Shown: positions 26,807-38,000 of the stretch, in pieces
Layout of the letters: the number at the start of each line of letters is the position of its first letter
Position numbering within the stretch: position 1 is the first letter of the stretch
Source of the DNA: Pratylenchus scribneri
Lineage: Eukaryota; Nematoda; Chromadorea; Rhabditida; Pratylenchidae
Reading direction: 5' to 3'
Assembly (NCBI GenBank): GCA_030063045.1
Contig: JAQSEB010000131.1
Location: 558,001 to 622,000 of the forward strand
DNA length: 64,000 nucleotides
Notes under the pieces: model-generated
The model's input: the letters and a program-made list of their open reading frames with translations, nothing else
Told to the model about the DNA's origin: nothing
The model's database searches: none
Made by a program: the position numbers and the translations under genes

Positions 26807-29481
26807 GTGGTAATATATTTTTCGTCCTTGAGATTATGTGGATGCAAGAGGCCATAATGAGTTTAGGTGGTAATGTATTTTTTGTCCTTGAGAATATGTG
26901 GATGCAAGAGGCCATAATGAGTTTAAGTGGTAATGTATTTTTTGTCCTTGAGAATATGTGGATGCAAGAGACCATAATGAGTTTAAGTGGTAATGTATTT
27001 TTCGTCCTTGAGATTATGTGGATGCAAGAGGCCATAATGAGTTTAGATGGTAATGTATTTTTCGTCCTTGAGATTATGTGGATGCAAGAGGCCATAATGA
27101 GTTTAGGTGGTAATGTATTTTTTGTCCTTGAGAATATGTGGATGCAAGGGGCCATAATGCGTTAAGGTGGTAATGTATTTTTCGTCCTTGAGATTATGTG
27201 GATGCAAGAGGCCATAATGAATTTAGGTGGTAATGTATTTTTCGTCCTTGAGAATATGTGGATGCAAGAGGCCATAATGAGTTTAGGTGGTAATGTATTT
27301 TTAATCCTAGAGAATATAAGGATGCAAGAGGCCATAATTAATTTAGGTGGTAATGTATTTTTTGTCCTTGAGAATATATGGATGCAAGAGGCCATAATGA
27401 GTTTAGGTGGTAATGTATTTTTAATCCTAGAGAATATAAGGATGCAAGAGGCCATAATGAATTTAGGTGGTAATGTATTTTTCGTCCTTGAGAATATGTG
27501 GATGCAAGAAGCCATAATAAGTTTAAGTGGTAATGTATTTTTTGTCCTTGAGAATATGTGGATGCAAGAGGCCATAATGAGTTTAGGTGGTAATGTATTT
27601 TTTGTCCTTGAGAATATGTGGATGCAAGAGGCCATAATGAGTTTAGGTGGTAATGTATTTTTCATCCTTGAGATTATGTGGATGCAAGAGGCCATAATAA
27701 GTTAAGGTGGTAATGTATTTTTTGTCCTTGAGAATATGTGGATGCAAGAGGCCATAATAAGTTAAGGTGGTAATGTATTTTTTGTCTTGAGAATATGTGG
27801 ATGCAAAAGGCCATAATGAGTTTAGGTGGTAATGTATTTTTTGTCCTTGAGAATATGTGGATGCAAGAGGCCATAATGAGTTTAGGTGGTAATGTATTTT
27901 TTTTTTCCTTGAGAATATGTGGATGCAAGAGGCTATAATGAATTTAGGTGTTAATATATTTTTTGTCCTTGATAATATGTGGATGCAAGAGGCCATAATG
28001 AGTTTAGGTGGTAATGTATTTTTCGTCCTTGAGATTATGTGGATGCAAGAGGCCATAATGAGTTTAGGTGGTAATGTATTTTTTGTGCTTGAGAATATGT
28101 GGATGCAAGAGGCCATAATGTGTTTAGGTGGTAATGTATTTTTTGTCCTTGAAAATATGTGGATGCAAGAGGCCATAATAAGTTAAGGTGGTAATGTATT
28201 TTTTGTCCTTGAGAATATGTGGATGCAAGAGGCCATAATAAGTTAAGGTGGTAATGTATTTTTTGTCTTGAGAATATGTGGATGCAAGAGGCCATAATGA
28301 GTTTAGGTGGTAATGTATTTTTTGTCCTTGAGAATATGTGGATGCAAGAGGCCATAATGAATTTAGGTGGTAATGTATTTTTCGTCCTTGAGAATATGTG
28401 GATGCAAGAAGCCATAATAAGTTTAGGTGGTAATGTATTTTTTGTCCTTGAGAATATGTGGATGCAAGAGGCCATAATGAGTTTAGGTGGTAATGTATTT
28501 TTTGTCCTTGAGAATATGTGGATGCAAGAGGCCATAATGAGTTTAGGTGGTAATGTATTTTTCATCCTTGAGATTATGTGGATGCAAGAAGCCATAATAA
28601 GTTTAGGTGGTAATGTATTTTTTGTCCTTGAGAATATGTGGATGCAAGAGGCCATAATGAGTTTAGGTGGTAATGTATTTTTTGTCCTTGAGAATATGTG
28701 GATGCAAGAGGCCATAATGAGTTTAGGTGGTAATGTATTTTTCATCCTTGAGATTATGTGGATGCAAGAAGCCATAATAAGTTTAGGTGGTAATGTATTT
28801 TTTGTCCTTGAGAATATGTGGATGCAAGAGGCCATAATAAGTTAAGGTGGTAATGTATTTTTAATCCTAGAGAATATAAGGATGCAAGAGGCCATAATTA
28901 ATTTAGGTGGTAATGTATTTTTTGTCCTTGAGAATATGTGGATGCAAGAGGCCATAATGAGTTTAGGTGGTAATGTATTTTTAATCCTAGAGAATATAAG
29001 GATGCAAGAGGCCATAATGAATTTAGGTGGTAATGTATTTTTCGTCCTTGAGAATATGTGGATGCAAGAAGCCATAATAAGTTTAGGTGGTAATGTATTT
29101 TTTGTCCTTGAGAATATGTGGATGCAAGAGGCCATAATGAGTTTAGGTGGTAATGTATTTTTTGTCCTTGAGAATATGTGGATGCAAGAGGCCATAATAA
29201 GTTAAGGTGGTAATGTATTTTTTGTCCTTGAGAATATGTGGATGCAAGAGGCCATAATAAGTTAAGGTGGTAATGTATTTTTTGTCCTTGAGAATATGTG
29301 GATGCAAGAGGCCATAATAAGTTAAGGTGGTAATGTATTTTTTGTCTTGAGAATATGTGGATGCAAGAGGCCATAATGAGTTTAGGTGGTAATGTATTTT
29401 TTGTCCTTGAGAATATGTGGATGCAAGAGGCCATAATGAGTTTAGGTGGTAATGTATTTTTCATCCTTGAGATTATGTGGA
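26807..29481. repeat. 60-bp satellite, about 45 copies
   Basis: These are near-identical 60-bp units in head-to-tail order. Common variants are AATAAGTTAAGG, TTTAATCCTAGAGAATATAAGG and the one-base-shorter TTTGTCTTGAG, which shift or stop any reading frame. The block ends at the 5' LTR of copy 2, where TGGA is the target site. Confidence 0.95.
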
Positions 29482-31062
29482 TGTAATAAATGAAGGAAGA
29501 CCAATTGATTTAAATATTTATTGTCATTTTATTTATCCATTGGATCCAATGTCCTAGTTGAAGAAAATTCCCTATTCCTCAATTCATATGTACTTTTTCC
29601 ATACTCAATAAATAAATTAATTAAATAAAGCTTATTCTATTTTATTATTGAATAAATCTTTATTTGGGTTTGGGCCCAGTCCTTCCAAATACTGCGCACG
29701 ATTGCACTTGGTAGCACCGACTCAAGATCGCCCTCAACTTGGCTGTTTTCTTCAATAGAGTTGAGCTCTATCAACACCAAAAAATCGTTTGCCATGGTCG
29801 TTCCCCGAGACAACAAATGGAAATTTGTGAGCAGCGCATATAATTCGGAAGTCGAGAACGGCAAAAATGATAATTCAATCGCCGAACAATACAATCCGGA
29901 CGAAATTGCAGCAGCAAATCAAATTCCTAAACGTGCTTTCGGAAACGGAAATGCGAATAATTTGTTTGATGAGATGAGAACTTTGCTTGCGAGGATTGAA
30001 CAGAAGCAAATTGAACAGGCGAAAGTGTGGAGGCAGCGAACCAAGGTTTTTGAAAAAGTGCAAGAGAAGGAGGTGAAAATGTTGAGACCAAAAGTGGGTG
30101 ATGAAAAAGAGAAAATTGAGAAAGCCCGTTTAGCGGGTTCGACTCATGAAATTGATGGCAATAAATTTGGAAAAAATGACGTTTGGAATTTGGTCAATGG
30201 AAATGAATGGAAGCAGTTCAAATTAGGCATGGAGAATATTGTGCAAGGTTTGGCGGAACAACAAAATAACATCAATAAAAAGAACATCAATTGCAATAAA
30301 ATTGCAAAAGAACCACCGACAATCGACAAAAATATTCCAACTACTCGATCATTCACATCACCACCAAAGCAGCAAGAAATTTTGTTCAGCTATAAAATCC
30401 AAACTTTGTCAATGAACGAATTTGTGCCAGTGGGAGGCACACATTTTCTGATCGGGCGGGGAAGGATTGTCCGCGAATTCACAAAGTTTCCATTTAAATT
30501 AATTCCAAAGATGAACACTTCTTGGACTGGAAATGGTTCTATGCAATTGAACTGGAATTTCTTCCCTTCGGTTAAGCCGAAGCAAATAAGTCCAAAATTG
30601 AACAACCCCGCTTGGAATGGCAATGGTTCTATGCAATTAAATTGGAATTTCTTCCCTTCGGTTAAGCCGAAGTGCAATAAAGAACAAGTCGTTTGGCATC
30701 CCTCCAGACCATTTCGAAATTTTGCCAATTTTGCCAAACACGATTGGTCAATGATTGCAAAAAGAACAATGGAATGGAATCAGCCGATGTGCAAGGAATT
30801 TTCGCGTGTGGAACCGCTTTCAGAGGGCGAGGGAATGTAATAAATGAAGGAAGACCAATTGATTTAAATATTTATTGTCATTTTATTTATCCATTGGATC
30901 CAATGTCCTAGTTGAAGAAAATTCCCTATTCCTTAATTCATATGTACTTTTTCCATACTCAATAAATAAATTAATTAAATAAAGCTTATTCTATTTTATT
31001 ATTGAATAAATCTTTATTTGGGTTTGGGCCCAGTCCTTCCAAATACTGCGCACGATTGCACT
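29482..31062 (+). mobile_element. Gag-only LTR retroelement, copy 2
   Basis: Two 227-bp LTRs (29,482-29,708 and 30,836-31,062) enclose a primer-binding site at 29,709 (TGGTAGCACCGACTC), one frame, and the purine tract at 30,822-30,835. The LTR carries AATAAA signals in its middle. The target-site duplication is TGGA (29,478-29,481 and 31,063-31,066). The 5' LTR reads CCTCAATTC where the 3' LTR reads CCTTAATTC, and the same difference is found in copies 3 and 4. Confidence 0.88.
29794..30840 (+). CDS. Gag-like protein of LTR element, copy 2
   Basis: This 348-residue basic protein starts at the first ATG after the primer-binding site. Its TAA stop lies in the first bases of the 3' LTR. A coiled-coil-like region covers about residues 45-95 (IEQKQIEQAK, VQEKEVKML). 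Near residues 245-300 a ~30-residue block with GNGSMQLNWNFFPSVKPK occurs twice in tandem, a duplication absent from copy 1. No zinc knuckle or enzyme motif is seen. The frame is open in all three recent copies with almost no differences. One of them is a Tyr (codon TAC) here where copies 3 and 4 have Asn, in the early Gln-Asn-Asn-Pro-Asp segment. Confidence 0.6.
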   Translation: MVVPRDNKWKFVSSAYNSEVENGKNDNSIAEQYNPDEIAAANQIPKRAFGNGNANNLFDEMRTLLARIEQKQIEQAKVWRQRTKVFEKVQEKEVKMLRPKVGDEKEKIEKARLAGSTHEIDGNKFGKNDVWNLVNGNEWKQFKLGMENIVQGLAEQQNNINKKNINCNKIAKEPPTIDKNIPTTRSFTSPPKQQEILFSYKIQTLSMNEFVPVGGTHFLIGRGRIVREFTKFPFKLIPKMNTSWTGNGSMQLNWNFFPSVKPKQISPKLNNPAWNGNGSMQLNWNFFPSVKPKCNKEQVVWHPSRPFRNFANFAKHDWSMIAKRTMEWNQPMCKEFSRVEPLSEGEGM

Positions 31063-31365
31063 TGGATGCAAGAGGCCATAATAAGTTAAGGTGGTAATGT
31101 ATTTTTTGTCCTTGAGAATATGTGGATGCAAGAGGCCATAATAAATTAAGGTGGTAATGTATTTTTTGTCCTTGAGAATATGTGGATGCAAGAGGCCATA
31201 ATAAGTTAAGGTGGTAATGTATTTTTTGTCTTGAGAATATGTGGATGCAAGAGGCCATAATGAGTTTAGGTGGTAATGTATTTTTTGTCCTTGAGAATAT
31301 GTGGATGCAAGAGGCCATAATGAGTTTAGGTGGTAATGTATTTTTCATCCTTGAGATTATGTGGA
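31063..31365. repeat. 60-bp satellite between LTR copies 2 and 3 (5 units)
   Basis: Five units in the same variant order as the last five units before copies 2 and 4. This shows that the satellite and the element were duplicated as one block. Confidence 0.95.
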
Positions 31366-32946
31366 TGTAATAAATGAAGGAAGACCAATTTATTTAAATA
31401 TTTATTGTCATTTTATTTATCCATTGGATCCAATGTCCTAGTTGAAGAAAATTCCCTATTCCTCAATTCATATGTACTTTTTCCATACTCAATAAATAAA
31501 TTAATTAAATAAAGCTTATTCTATTTTATTATTGAATAAATCTTTATTTGGGTTTGGGCCCAGTCCTTCCAAATACTGCGCACGATTGCACTTGGTAGCA
31601 CCGACTCAAGATCGCCCTCAACTTGGCTGTTTTCTTCAATAGAGTTGAGCTCTATCAACACCAAAAAATCGTTTGCCATGGTCGTTCCCCGAGACAACAA
31701 ATGGAAATTTGTGAGCAGCGCATATAATTCGGAAGTCGAGAACGGCAAAAATGATAATTCAATCGCCGAACAAAACAATCCGGACGAAATTGCAGCAGCA
31801 AATCAAATTCCTAAACGTGCTTTCGGAAACGGAAATGCGAATAATTTGTTTGATGAGATGAGAACTTTGCTTGCGAGGATTGAACAGAAGCAAATTGAAC
31901 AGGCGAAAGTGTGGAGGCAGCGAACCAAGGTTTTTGAAAAAGTGCAAGAGAAGGAGGTGAAAATGTTGAGACCAAAAGTGGGTGATGAAAAAGAGAAAAT
32001 TGAGAAAGCCCGTTTAGCGGGTTCGACTCATGAAATTGATGGCAATAAATTTGGAAAAAATGACGTTTGGAATTTGGTCAATGGAAATGAATGGAAGCAG
32101 TTCAAATTAGGCATGGAGAATATTGTGCAAGGTTTGGCGGAACAACAAAATAACATCAATAAAAAGAACATCAATTGCAATAAAATTGCAAAAGAACCAC
32201 CGACAATCGACAAAAATATTCCAACTACTCGATCATTCACATCACCACCAAAGCAGCAAGAAATTTTGTTCAGCTATAAAATCCAAACTTTGTCAATGAA
32301 CGAATTTGTGCCAGTGGGAGGCACACATTTTCTGATCGGGCGGGGAAGGATTGTCCGCGAATTCACAAAGTTTCCATTTAAATTAATTCCAAAGATGAAC
32401 ACTTCTTGGACTGGAAATGGTTCTATGCAATTGAACTGGAATTTCTTCCCTTCGGTTAAGCCGAAGCAAATAAGTCCAAAATTGAACAACCCCGCTTGGA
32501 ATGGCAATGGTTCTATGCAATTAAATTGGAATTTCTTCCCTTCGGTTAAGCCGAAGTGCAATAAAGAACAAGTCGTTTGGCATCCCTCCAGACCATTTCG
32601 AAATTTTGCCAATTTTGCCAAACACGATTGGTCAATGATTGCAAAAAGAACAATGGAATGGAATCAGCCGATGTGCAAGGAATTTTCGCGTGTGGAACCG
32701 CTTTCAGAGGGCGAGGGAATGTAATAAATGAAGGAAGACCAATTGATTTAAATATTTATTGTCATTTTATTTATCCATTGGATCCAATGTCCTAGTTGAA
32801 GAAAATTCCCTATTCCTTAATTCATATGTACTTTTTCCATACTCAATAAATAAATTAATTAAATAAAGCTTATTCTATTTTATTATTGAATAAATCTTTA
32901 TTTGGGTTTGGGCCCAGTCCTTCCAAATACTGCGCACGATTGCACT
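31366..32946 (+). mobile_element. Gag-only LTR retroelement, copy 3
   Basis: The structure and length (1,581 bp) match copy 2: LTRs 31,366-31,592 and 32,720-32,946, primer-binding site at 31,593, TGGA on both flanks (31,362-31,365 and 32,947-32,950). It shares the CTCAATT/CTTAATT difference between its two LTRs with copies 2 and 4. It has one private change (AATTTATTT for AATTGATTT) in the 5' LTR. Confidence 0.88.
31678..32724 (+). CDS. Gag-like protein of LTR element, copy 3
   Basis: A 348-residue frame, nearly identical to copy 2, with the same coiled-coil-like region and the same tandem 30-residue duplication. The open frame persists, but because the copies arose by recent block duplication this says little about selection. 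Confidence 0.6.
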   Translation: MVVPRDNKWKFVSSAYNSEVENGKNDNSIAEQNNPDEIAAANQIPKRAFGNGNANNLFDEMRTLLARIEQKQIEQAKVWRQRTKVFEKVQEKEVKMLRPKVGDEKEKIEKARLAGSTHEIDGNKFGKNDVWNLVNGNEWKQFKLGMENIVQGLAEQQNNINKKNINCNKIAKEPPTIDKNIPTTRSFTSPPKQQEILFSYKIQTLSMNEFVPVGGTHFLIGRGRIVREFTKFPFKLIPKMNTSWTGNGSMQLNWNFFPSVKPKQISPKLNNPAWNGNGSMQLNWNFFPSVKPKCNKEQVVWHPSRPFRNFANFAKHDWSMIAKRTMEWNQPMCKEFSRVEPLSEGEGM

Positions 32947-33489
32947 TGGATGCAAGAGGCCATAATGAGTTTAGGTGGTAATGTATTTTTAATCCTAGAG
33001 AATATAAGGATGCAAGAGGCCATAATGAATTTAGGTGGTAATGTATTTTTCGTCCTTGAGAATATGTGGATGCAAGAAGCCATAATAAGTTTAGGTGGTA
33101 ATGTATTTTTTGTCCTTGAGAATATGTGGATGCAAGAGGCCATAATGAGTTTAGGTGGTAATGTATTTTTTGTCCTTGAGAATATGTGGATGCAAGAGGC
33201 CATAATAAGTTAAGGTGGTAATGTATTTTTTGTCCTTGAGAATATGTGGATGCAAGAGGCCATAATAAGTTAAGGTGGTAATGTATTTTTTGTCCTTGAG
33301 AATATGTGGATGCAAGAGGCCATAATAAGTTAAGGTGGTAATGTATTTTTTGTCTTGAGAATATGTGGATGCAAGAGGCCATAATGAGTTTAGGTGGTAA
33401 TGTATTTTTTGTCCTTGAGAATATGTGGATGCAAGAGGCCATAATGAGTTTAGGTGGTAATGTATTTTTCATCCTTGAGATTATGTGGA
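32947..33489. repeat. 60-bp satellite between LTR copies 3 and 4 (9 units)
   Basis: Nine units whose order of variants matches the nine units immediately left of copy 2 (about 28,940-29,481), including the AATCCTAGAGAATATAAGG variant and the one-base deletion. This is direct evidence of a block duplication or unequal exchange. Confidence 0.95.
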
Positions 33490-35070
33490 TGTAATAAATG
33501 AAGGAAGACCAATTGATTTAAATATTTATTGTCATTTTATTTATCCATTGGATCCAATGTCCTAGTTGAAGAAAATTCCCTATTCCTCAATTCATATGTA
33601 CTTTTTCCATACTCAATAAATAAATTAATTAAATAAAGCTTATTCTATTTTATTATTGAATAAATCTTTATTTGGGTTTGGGCCCAGTCCTTCCAAATAC
33701 TGCGCACGATTGCACTTGGTAGCACCGACTCAAGATCGCCCTCAACTTGGCTGTTTTCTTCAATAGAGTTGAGCTCTATCAACACCAAAAAATCGTTTGC
33801 CATGGTCGTTCCCCGAGACAACAAATGGAAATTTGTGAGCAGCGCATATAATTCGGAAGTCGAGAACGGCAAAAATGATAATTCAATCGCCGAACAAAAC
33901 AATCCGGACGAAATTGCAGCAGCAAATCAAATTCCTAAACGTGCTTTCGGAAACGGAAATGCGAATAATTTGTTTGATGAGATGAGAACTTTGCTTGCGA
34001 GGATTGAACAGAAGCAAATTGAACAGGCGAAAGTGTGGAGGCAGCGAACCAAGGTTTTTGAAAAAGTGCAAGAGAAGGAGGTGAAAATGTTGAGACCAAA
34101 AGTGGGTGATGAAAAAGAGAAAATTGAGAAAGCCCGTTTAGCGGGTTCGACTCATGAAATTGATGGCAATAAATTTGGAAAAAATGACGTTTGGAATTTG
34201 GTCAATGGAAATGAATGGAAGCAGTTCAAATTAGGCATGGAGAATATTGTGCAAGGTTTGGCGGAACAACAAAATAACATCAATAAAAAGAACATCAATT
34301 GCAATAAAATTGCAAAAGAACCACCGACAATCGACAAAAATATTCCAACTACTCGATCATTCACATCACCACCAAAGCAGCAAGAAATTTTGTTCAGCTA
34401 TAAAATCCAAACTTTGTCAATGAACGAATTTGTGCCAGTGGGAGGCACACATTTTCTGATCGGGCGGGGAAGGATTGTCCGCGAATTCACAAAGTTTCCA
34501 TTTAAATTAATTCCAAAGATGAACACTTCTTGGACTGGAAATGGTTCTATGCAATTGAACTGGAATTTCTTCCCTTCGGTTAAGCCGAAGCAAATAAGTC
34601 CAAAATTGAACAACCCCGCTTGGAATGGCAATGGTTCTATGCAATTAAATTGGAATTTCTTCCCTTCGGTTAAGCCGAAGTGCAATAAAGAACAAGTCGT
34701 TTGGCATCCCTCCAGACCATTTCGAAATTTTGCCAATTTTGCCAAACACGATTGGTCAATGATTGCAAAAAGAACAATGGAATGGAATCAGCCGATGTGC
34801 AAGGAATTTTCGCGTGTGGAACCGCTTTCAGAGGGCGAGGGAATGTAATAAATGAAGGAAGACCAATTGATTTAAATATTTATTGTCATTTTATTTATCC
34901 ATTGGATCCAATGTCCTAGTTGAAGAAAATTCCCTATTCCTTAATTCATATGTACTTTTTCCATACTCAATAAATAAATTAATTAAATAAAGCTTATTCT
35001 ATTTTATTATTGAATAAATCTTTATTTGGGTTTGGGCCCAGTCCTTCCAAATACTGCGCACGATTGCACT
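33490..35070 (+). mobile_element. Gag-only LTR retroelement, copy 4
   Basis: LTRs at 33,490-33,716 and 34,844-35,070, primer-binding site at 33,717, TGGA duplications at 33,486-33,489 and 35,071-35,074. Same length and same inter-LTR difference as copies 2 and 3. Confidence 0.88.
33802..34848 (+). CDS. Gag-like protein of LTR element, copy 4
   Basis: A 348-residue frame that reads the same as copy 3. The features are those given for copy 2: Lys/Asn/Glu-rich, one coiled-coil-like region, duplicated FFPSVKPK block, no enzyme motif. Confidence 0.6.
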   Translation: MVVPRDNKWKFVSSAYNSEVENGKNDNSIAEQNNPDEIAAANQIPKRAFGNGNANNLFDEMRTLLARIEQKQIEQAKVWRQRTKVFEKVQEKEVKMLRPKVGDEKEKIEKARLAGSTHEIDGNKFGKNDVWNLVNGNEWKQFKLGMENIVQGLAEQQNNINKKNINCNKIAKEPPTIDKNIPTTRSFTSPPKQQEILFSYKIQTLSMNEFVPVGGTHFLIGRGRIVREFTKFPFKLIPKMNTSWTGNGSMQLNWNFFPSVKPKQISPKLNNPAWNGNGSMQLNWNFFPSVKPKCNKEQVVWHPSRPFRNFANFAKHDWSMIAKRTMEWNQPMCKEFSRVEPLSEGEGM

Positions 35071-38000
35071 TGGATGCAAGAGGCCATAATAAGTTAAGGT
35101 GGTAATGTATTTTTTGTCCTTGAGAATATGTGGATGCAAGAGGCCATAATGAGTTTAGGTGGTAATGTATTTTTTGTCCTTGAGAATATGTGGATGCAAG
35201 AGGCCATAATGAGTTTAGGTGGTAATGTATTTTTTGTCCTTGATAATATGTGGATGCAAGAGGCCATAATGAGTTTAGGTGGTAATGTATTTTTCGTCCT
35301 TGAGATTATGTGGATGCAAGAGGCCATAATGAGTTTAGGTGGTAATGTATTTTTCGTCCTTGAGAATATGTGGATGCAAGAGGCCATAATGAATTTAGGT
35401 GGTAATGTATTTTTTGTCCTTGAGAATATGTGGATGCAAGAGGCCATAATGAGTTTAGGTGATAATGTATTTTTCGTCCTTGAGATTATGTGGATGCAAG
35501 AGGCCATAATGAGTTTGGGTGATAAAGTATTTTTCGTCCTTGAGATTATGTGGATGCAAGAGGCCATAATGAGTTTAGATGGTAAAGTATTTTTCGTCCT
35601 TGAGATTATGTGGATGCAAGAGGCCATAATGAGTTTAGATGGTAATGTATTTTTTGTCCTTGAGAATATGTGGATGCAAGAGGCCATAATGAGTTTAGGT
35701 GGTAATGTATTTTTTGTGCTTGAGAATATGTAGATGCAAGAGGCCATAATGTGTTTAGGTGGTAATGTATTTTTTGTCCTTGAAAATATGTGGATGCAAG
35801 AGGCCATAATGAATTTATGAGGTAATGTCATTTTTTGTCCTTGAAAATATGTGGATGCAAGAGGCCATAATGAGTTTAGGTGGTAATGTATTTTTTGTCC
35901 TTGATAATATGTGGATGCAAGAGGCCATAATGAATTTATGAGGTAATGTCATTTTTTGTCCTTGAAAATATGTGGATGCAAGAGGCCATAATGAGTTTAG
36001 GTGGTAATGTATTTTTTGTCCTTGAGAATATGTGGATGCAAGAGGCCATAATAAGTTAAGGTGGTAATGTATTTTTTGTCTTGAGAATATGTGGATGCAA
36101 GAGGCCATAATGAGTTTAGGTGGTAATGTATTTTTTGTCCTTGAGAATATGTGGATGCAAGAGGCCATAATGAGTTTAGGTGGTAATGTATTTTTTGTCC
36201 TTGAGAATATGTGGATGCAAGAGGCTATAATGAATTTAGGTGTTAATGTATTTTTTGTCCTTGATAATATGTGGATGCAAGAGGCCATAATGAGTTTAGG
36301 TGGTAATGTATTTTTCGTCCTTGAGATTATGTGGATGCAAGAGGCCATAATGAGTTTAGGTGGTAATGTATTTTTTGTGCTTGAGAATATGTGGATGCAA
36401 GAGGCCATAATGTGTTTAGCTGGTAATGTATTTTTTGTCCTTGAAAATATGTGGATGCAAGAGGCCATAATGAATTTAGGTTGTAATGTATTTTTTGTCC
36501 TTGAGAATATGTGGATGCAAGAGGCCATAATGAGTTTAGGTGGTAATGTATTTTTAATCCTAGAGAATATAAGGATGCAAGAGGCCATAATGAATTTAGG
36601 TGGTAATGTATTTTTTGTGCTTGAGAATATGTGGATGCAAGAGGCCATAATGTGTTTAGGTGGTAATGTATTTTTTGTCCTTGAAAATATGTGGATGCAA
36701 GAGGCCATAATGAATTTATGAGGTAATGTCATTTTTTGTCCTTGAAAATATGTGGATGCAAGAGGCCATAATGAGTTTGGGTGGTAAAGTATTTTTCGTC
36801 CTTGAGATTATGTGGATGCAAGAGGCCATAATGAGTTTAGGTGGTAATGTATTTTTTGTCCTTGAGAATATGTGGATGCAAGAAGCCATAATGAATTTAT
36901 GAGGTAATGTCATTTTTTGTCCTTGAAAATATGTCGATGCAAGAGGCCATAATGAGTTTTGGTGGTAATGTATTTTTTGTCCTTGAGAATATGTGGATGC
37001 AAGAGGCCATAATGAGTTTAGGTGGTAATGTATTTTTCATCCTTGAGATTATGTGGATGCAAGAGGCCATAATAAGTTAAGGTGGTAATGTATTTTTTGT
37101 CCTTGAGAATATGTGGATGCAAGAAGCCATAATAAGTTTAGGTGGTAATGTATTTTTTGTCCTTGAGAATATGTGGATGCAAGAGGCCATAATGAGTTTA
37201 GGTGGTAATGTATTTTTTGTCCTTGAGAATATGTGGATGCAAGAGGCCATAATGAGTTTAGGTGGTAATGTATTTTTCATCCTTGAGAATATGTGGATGC
37301 AAGAGGCCATAATGAGTTTAGGTGGTAATGTATTTTTTGTGCTTGAGAATATGTAGATGCAAGAGGCCATAATGTGTTTAGGTGGTAATGTATTTTTTGT
37401 CCTTGAAAATATGTGGATGCAAGAGGCCATAATGAATTTATGAGGTAATGTCATTTTTTGTTCTTGAAAATATGTGGATGCAAGAGGCCATAATGAGTTT
37501 ATGAGGTAATGTATTTTTTGTCCTTGAGAATATGTGGATGCAAGAGGCCATAATGAGTTTAGGTGGTAATGTATTTTTTGTCCTTGAAAATATGTGGATG
37601 CAAGAGGCCATAATGAATTTATGAGGTAATGTCATTTTTTGTCCTTGAAAATATGTGGATGCAAGAGGCCATAATGAGTTTAGGTGGTAATGAATTTTTT
37701 GTCCTTGAGAATATGTGGATGCAAGAGGCCATAATGAGTTTAGGTGGTAATGTATTTTTCATCCTTGAGATTATGTGGATGCAAGAGGCCATAATAAGTT
37801 AAGGTGGTAATGTATTTTTTGTCCTTGAGAATATGTGGATGCAAGAAGCCATAATAAGTTTAGGTGGTAATGTATTTTTTGTCCTTGAGAATATGTGGAT
37901 GCAAGAGGCCATAATGAGTTTAGGTGGTAATGTATTTTTTGTCCTTGAGAATATGTGGATGCAAGAGGCCATAATGAATTTAGGTGGTAATGTATTTTTT

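Noticed and set aside
29482..29708. Direct repeats around the 348-residue frame read as gene promoter and polyA regions
   Set aside because: They are LTRs: both copies match, they are followed by a primer-binding site, preceded by a purine tract, and flanked by a target-site duplication.
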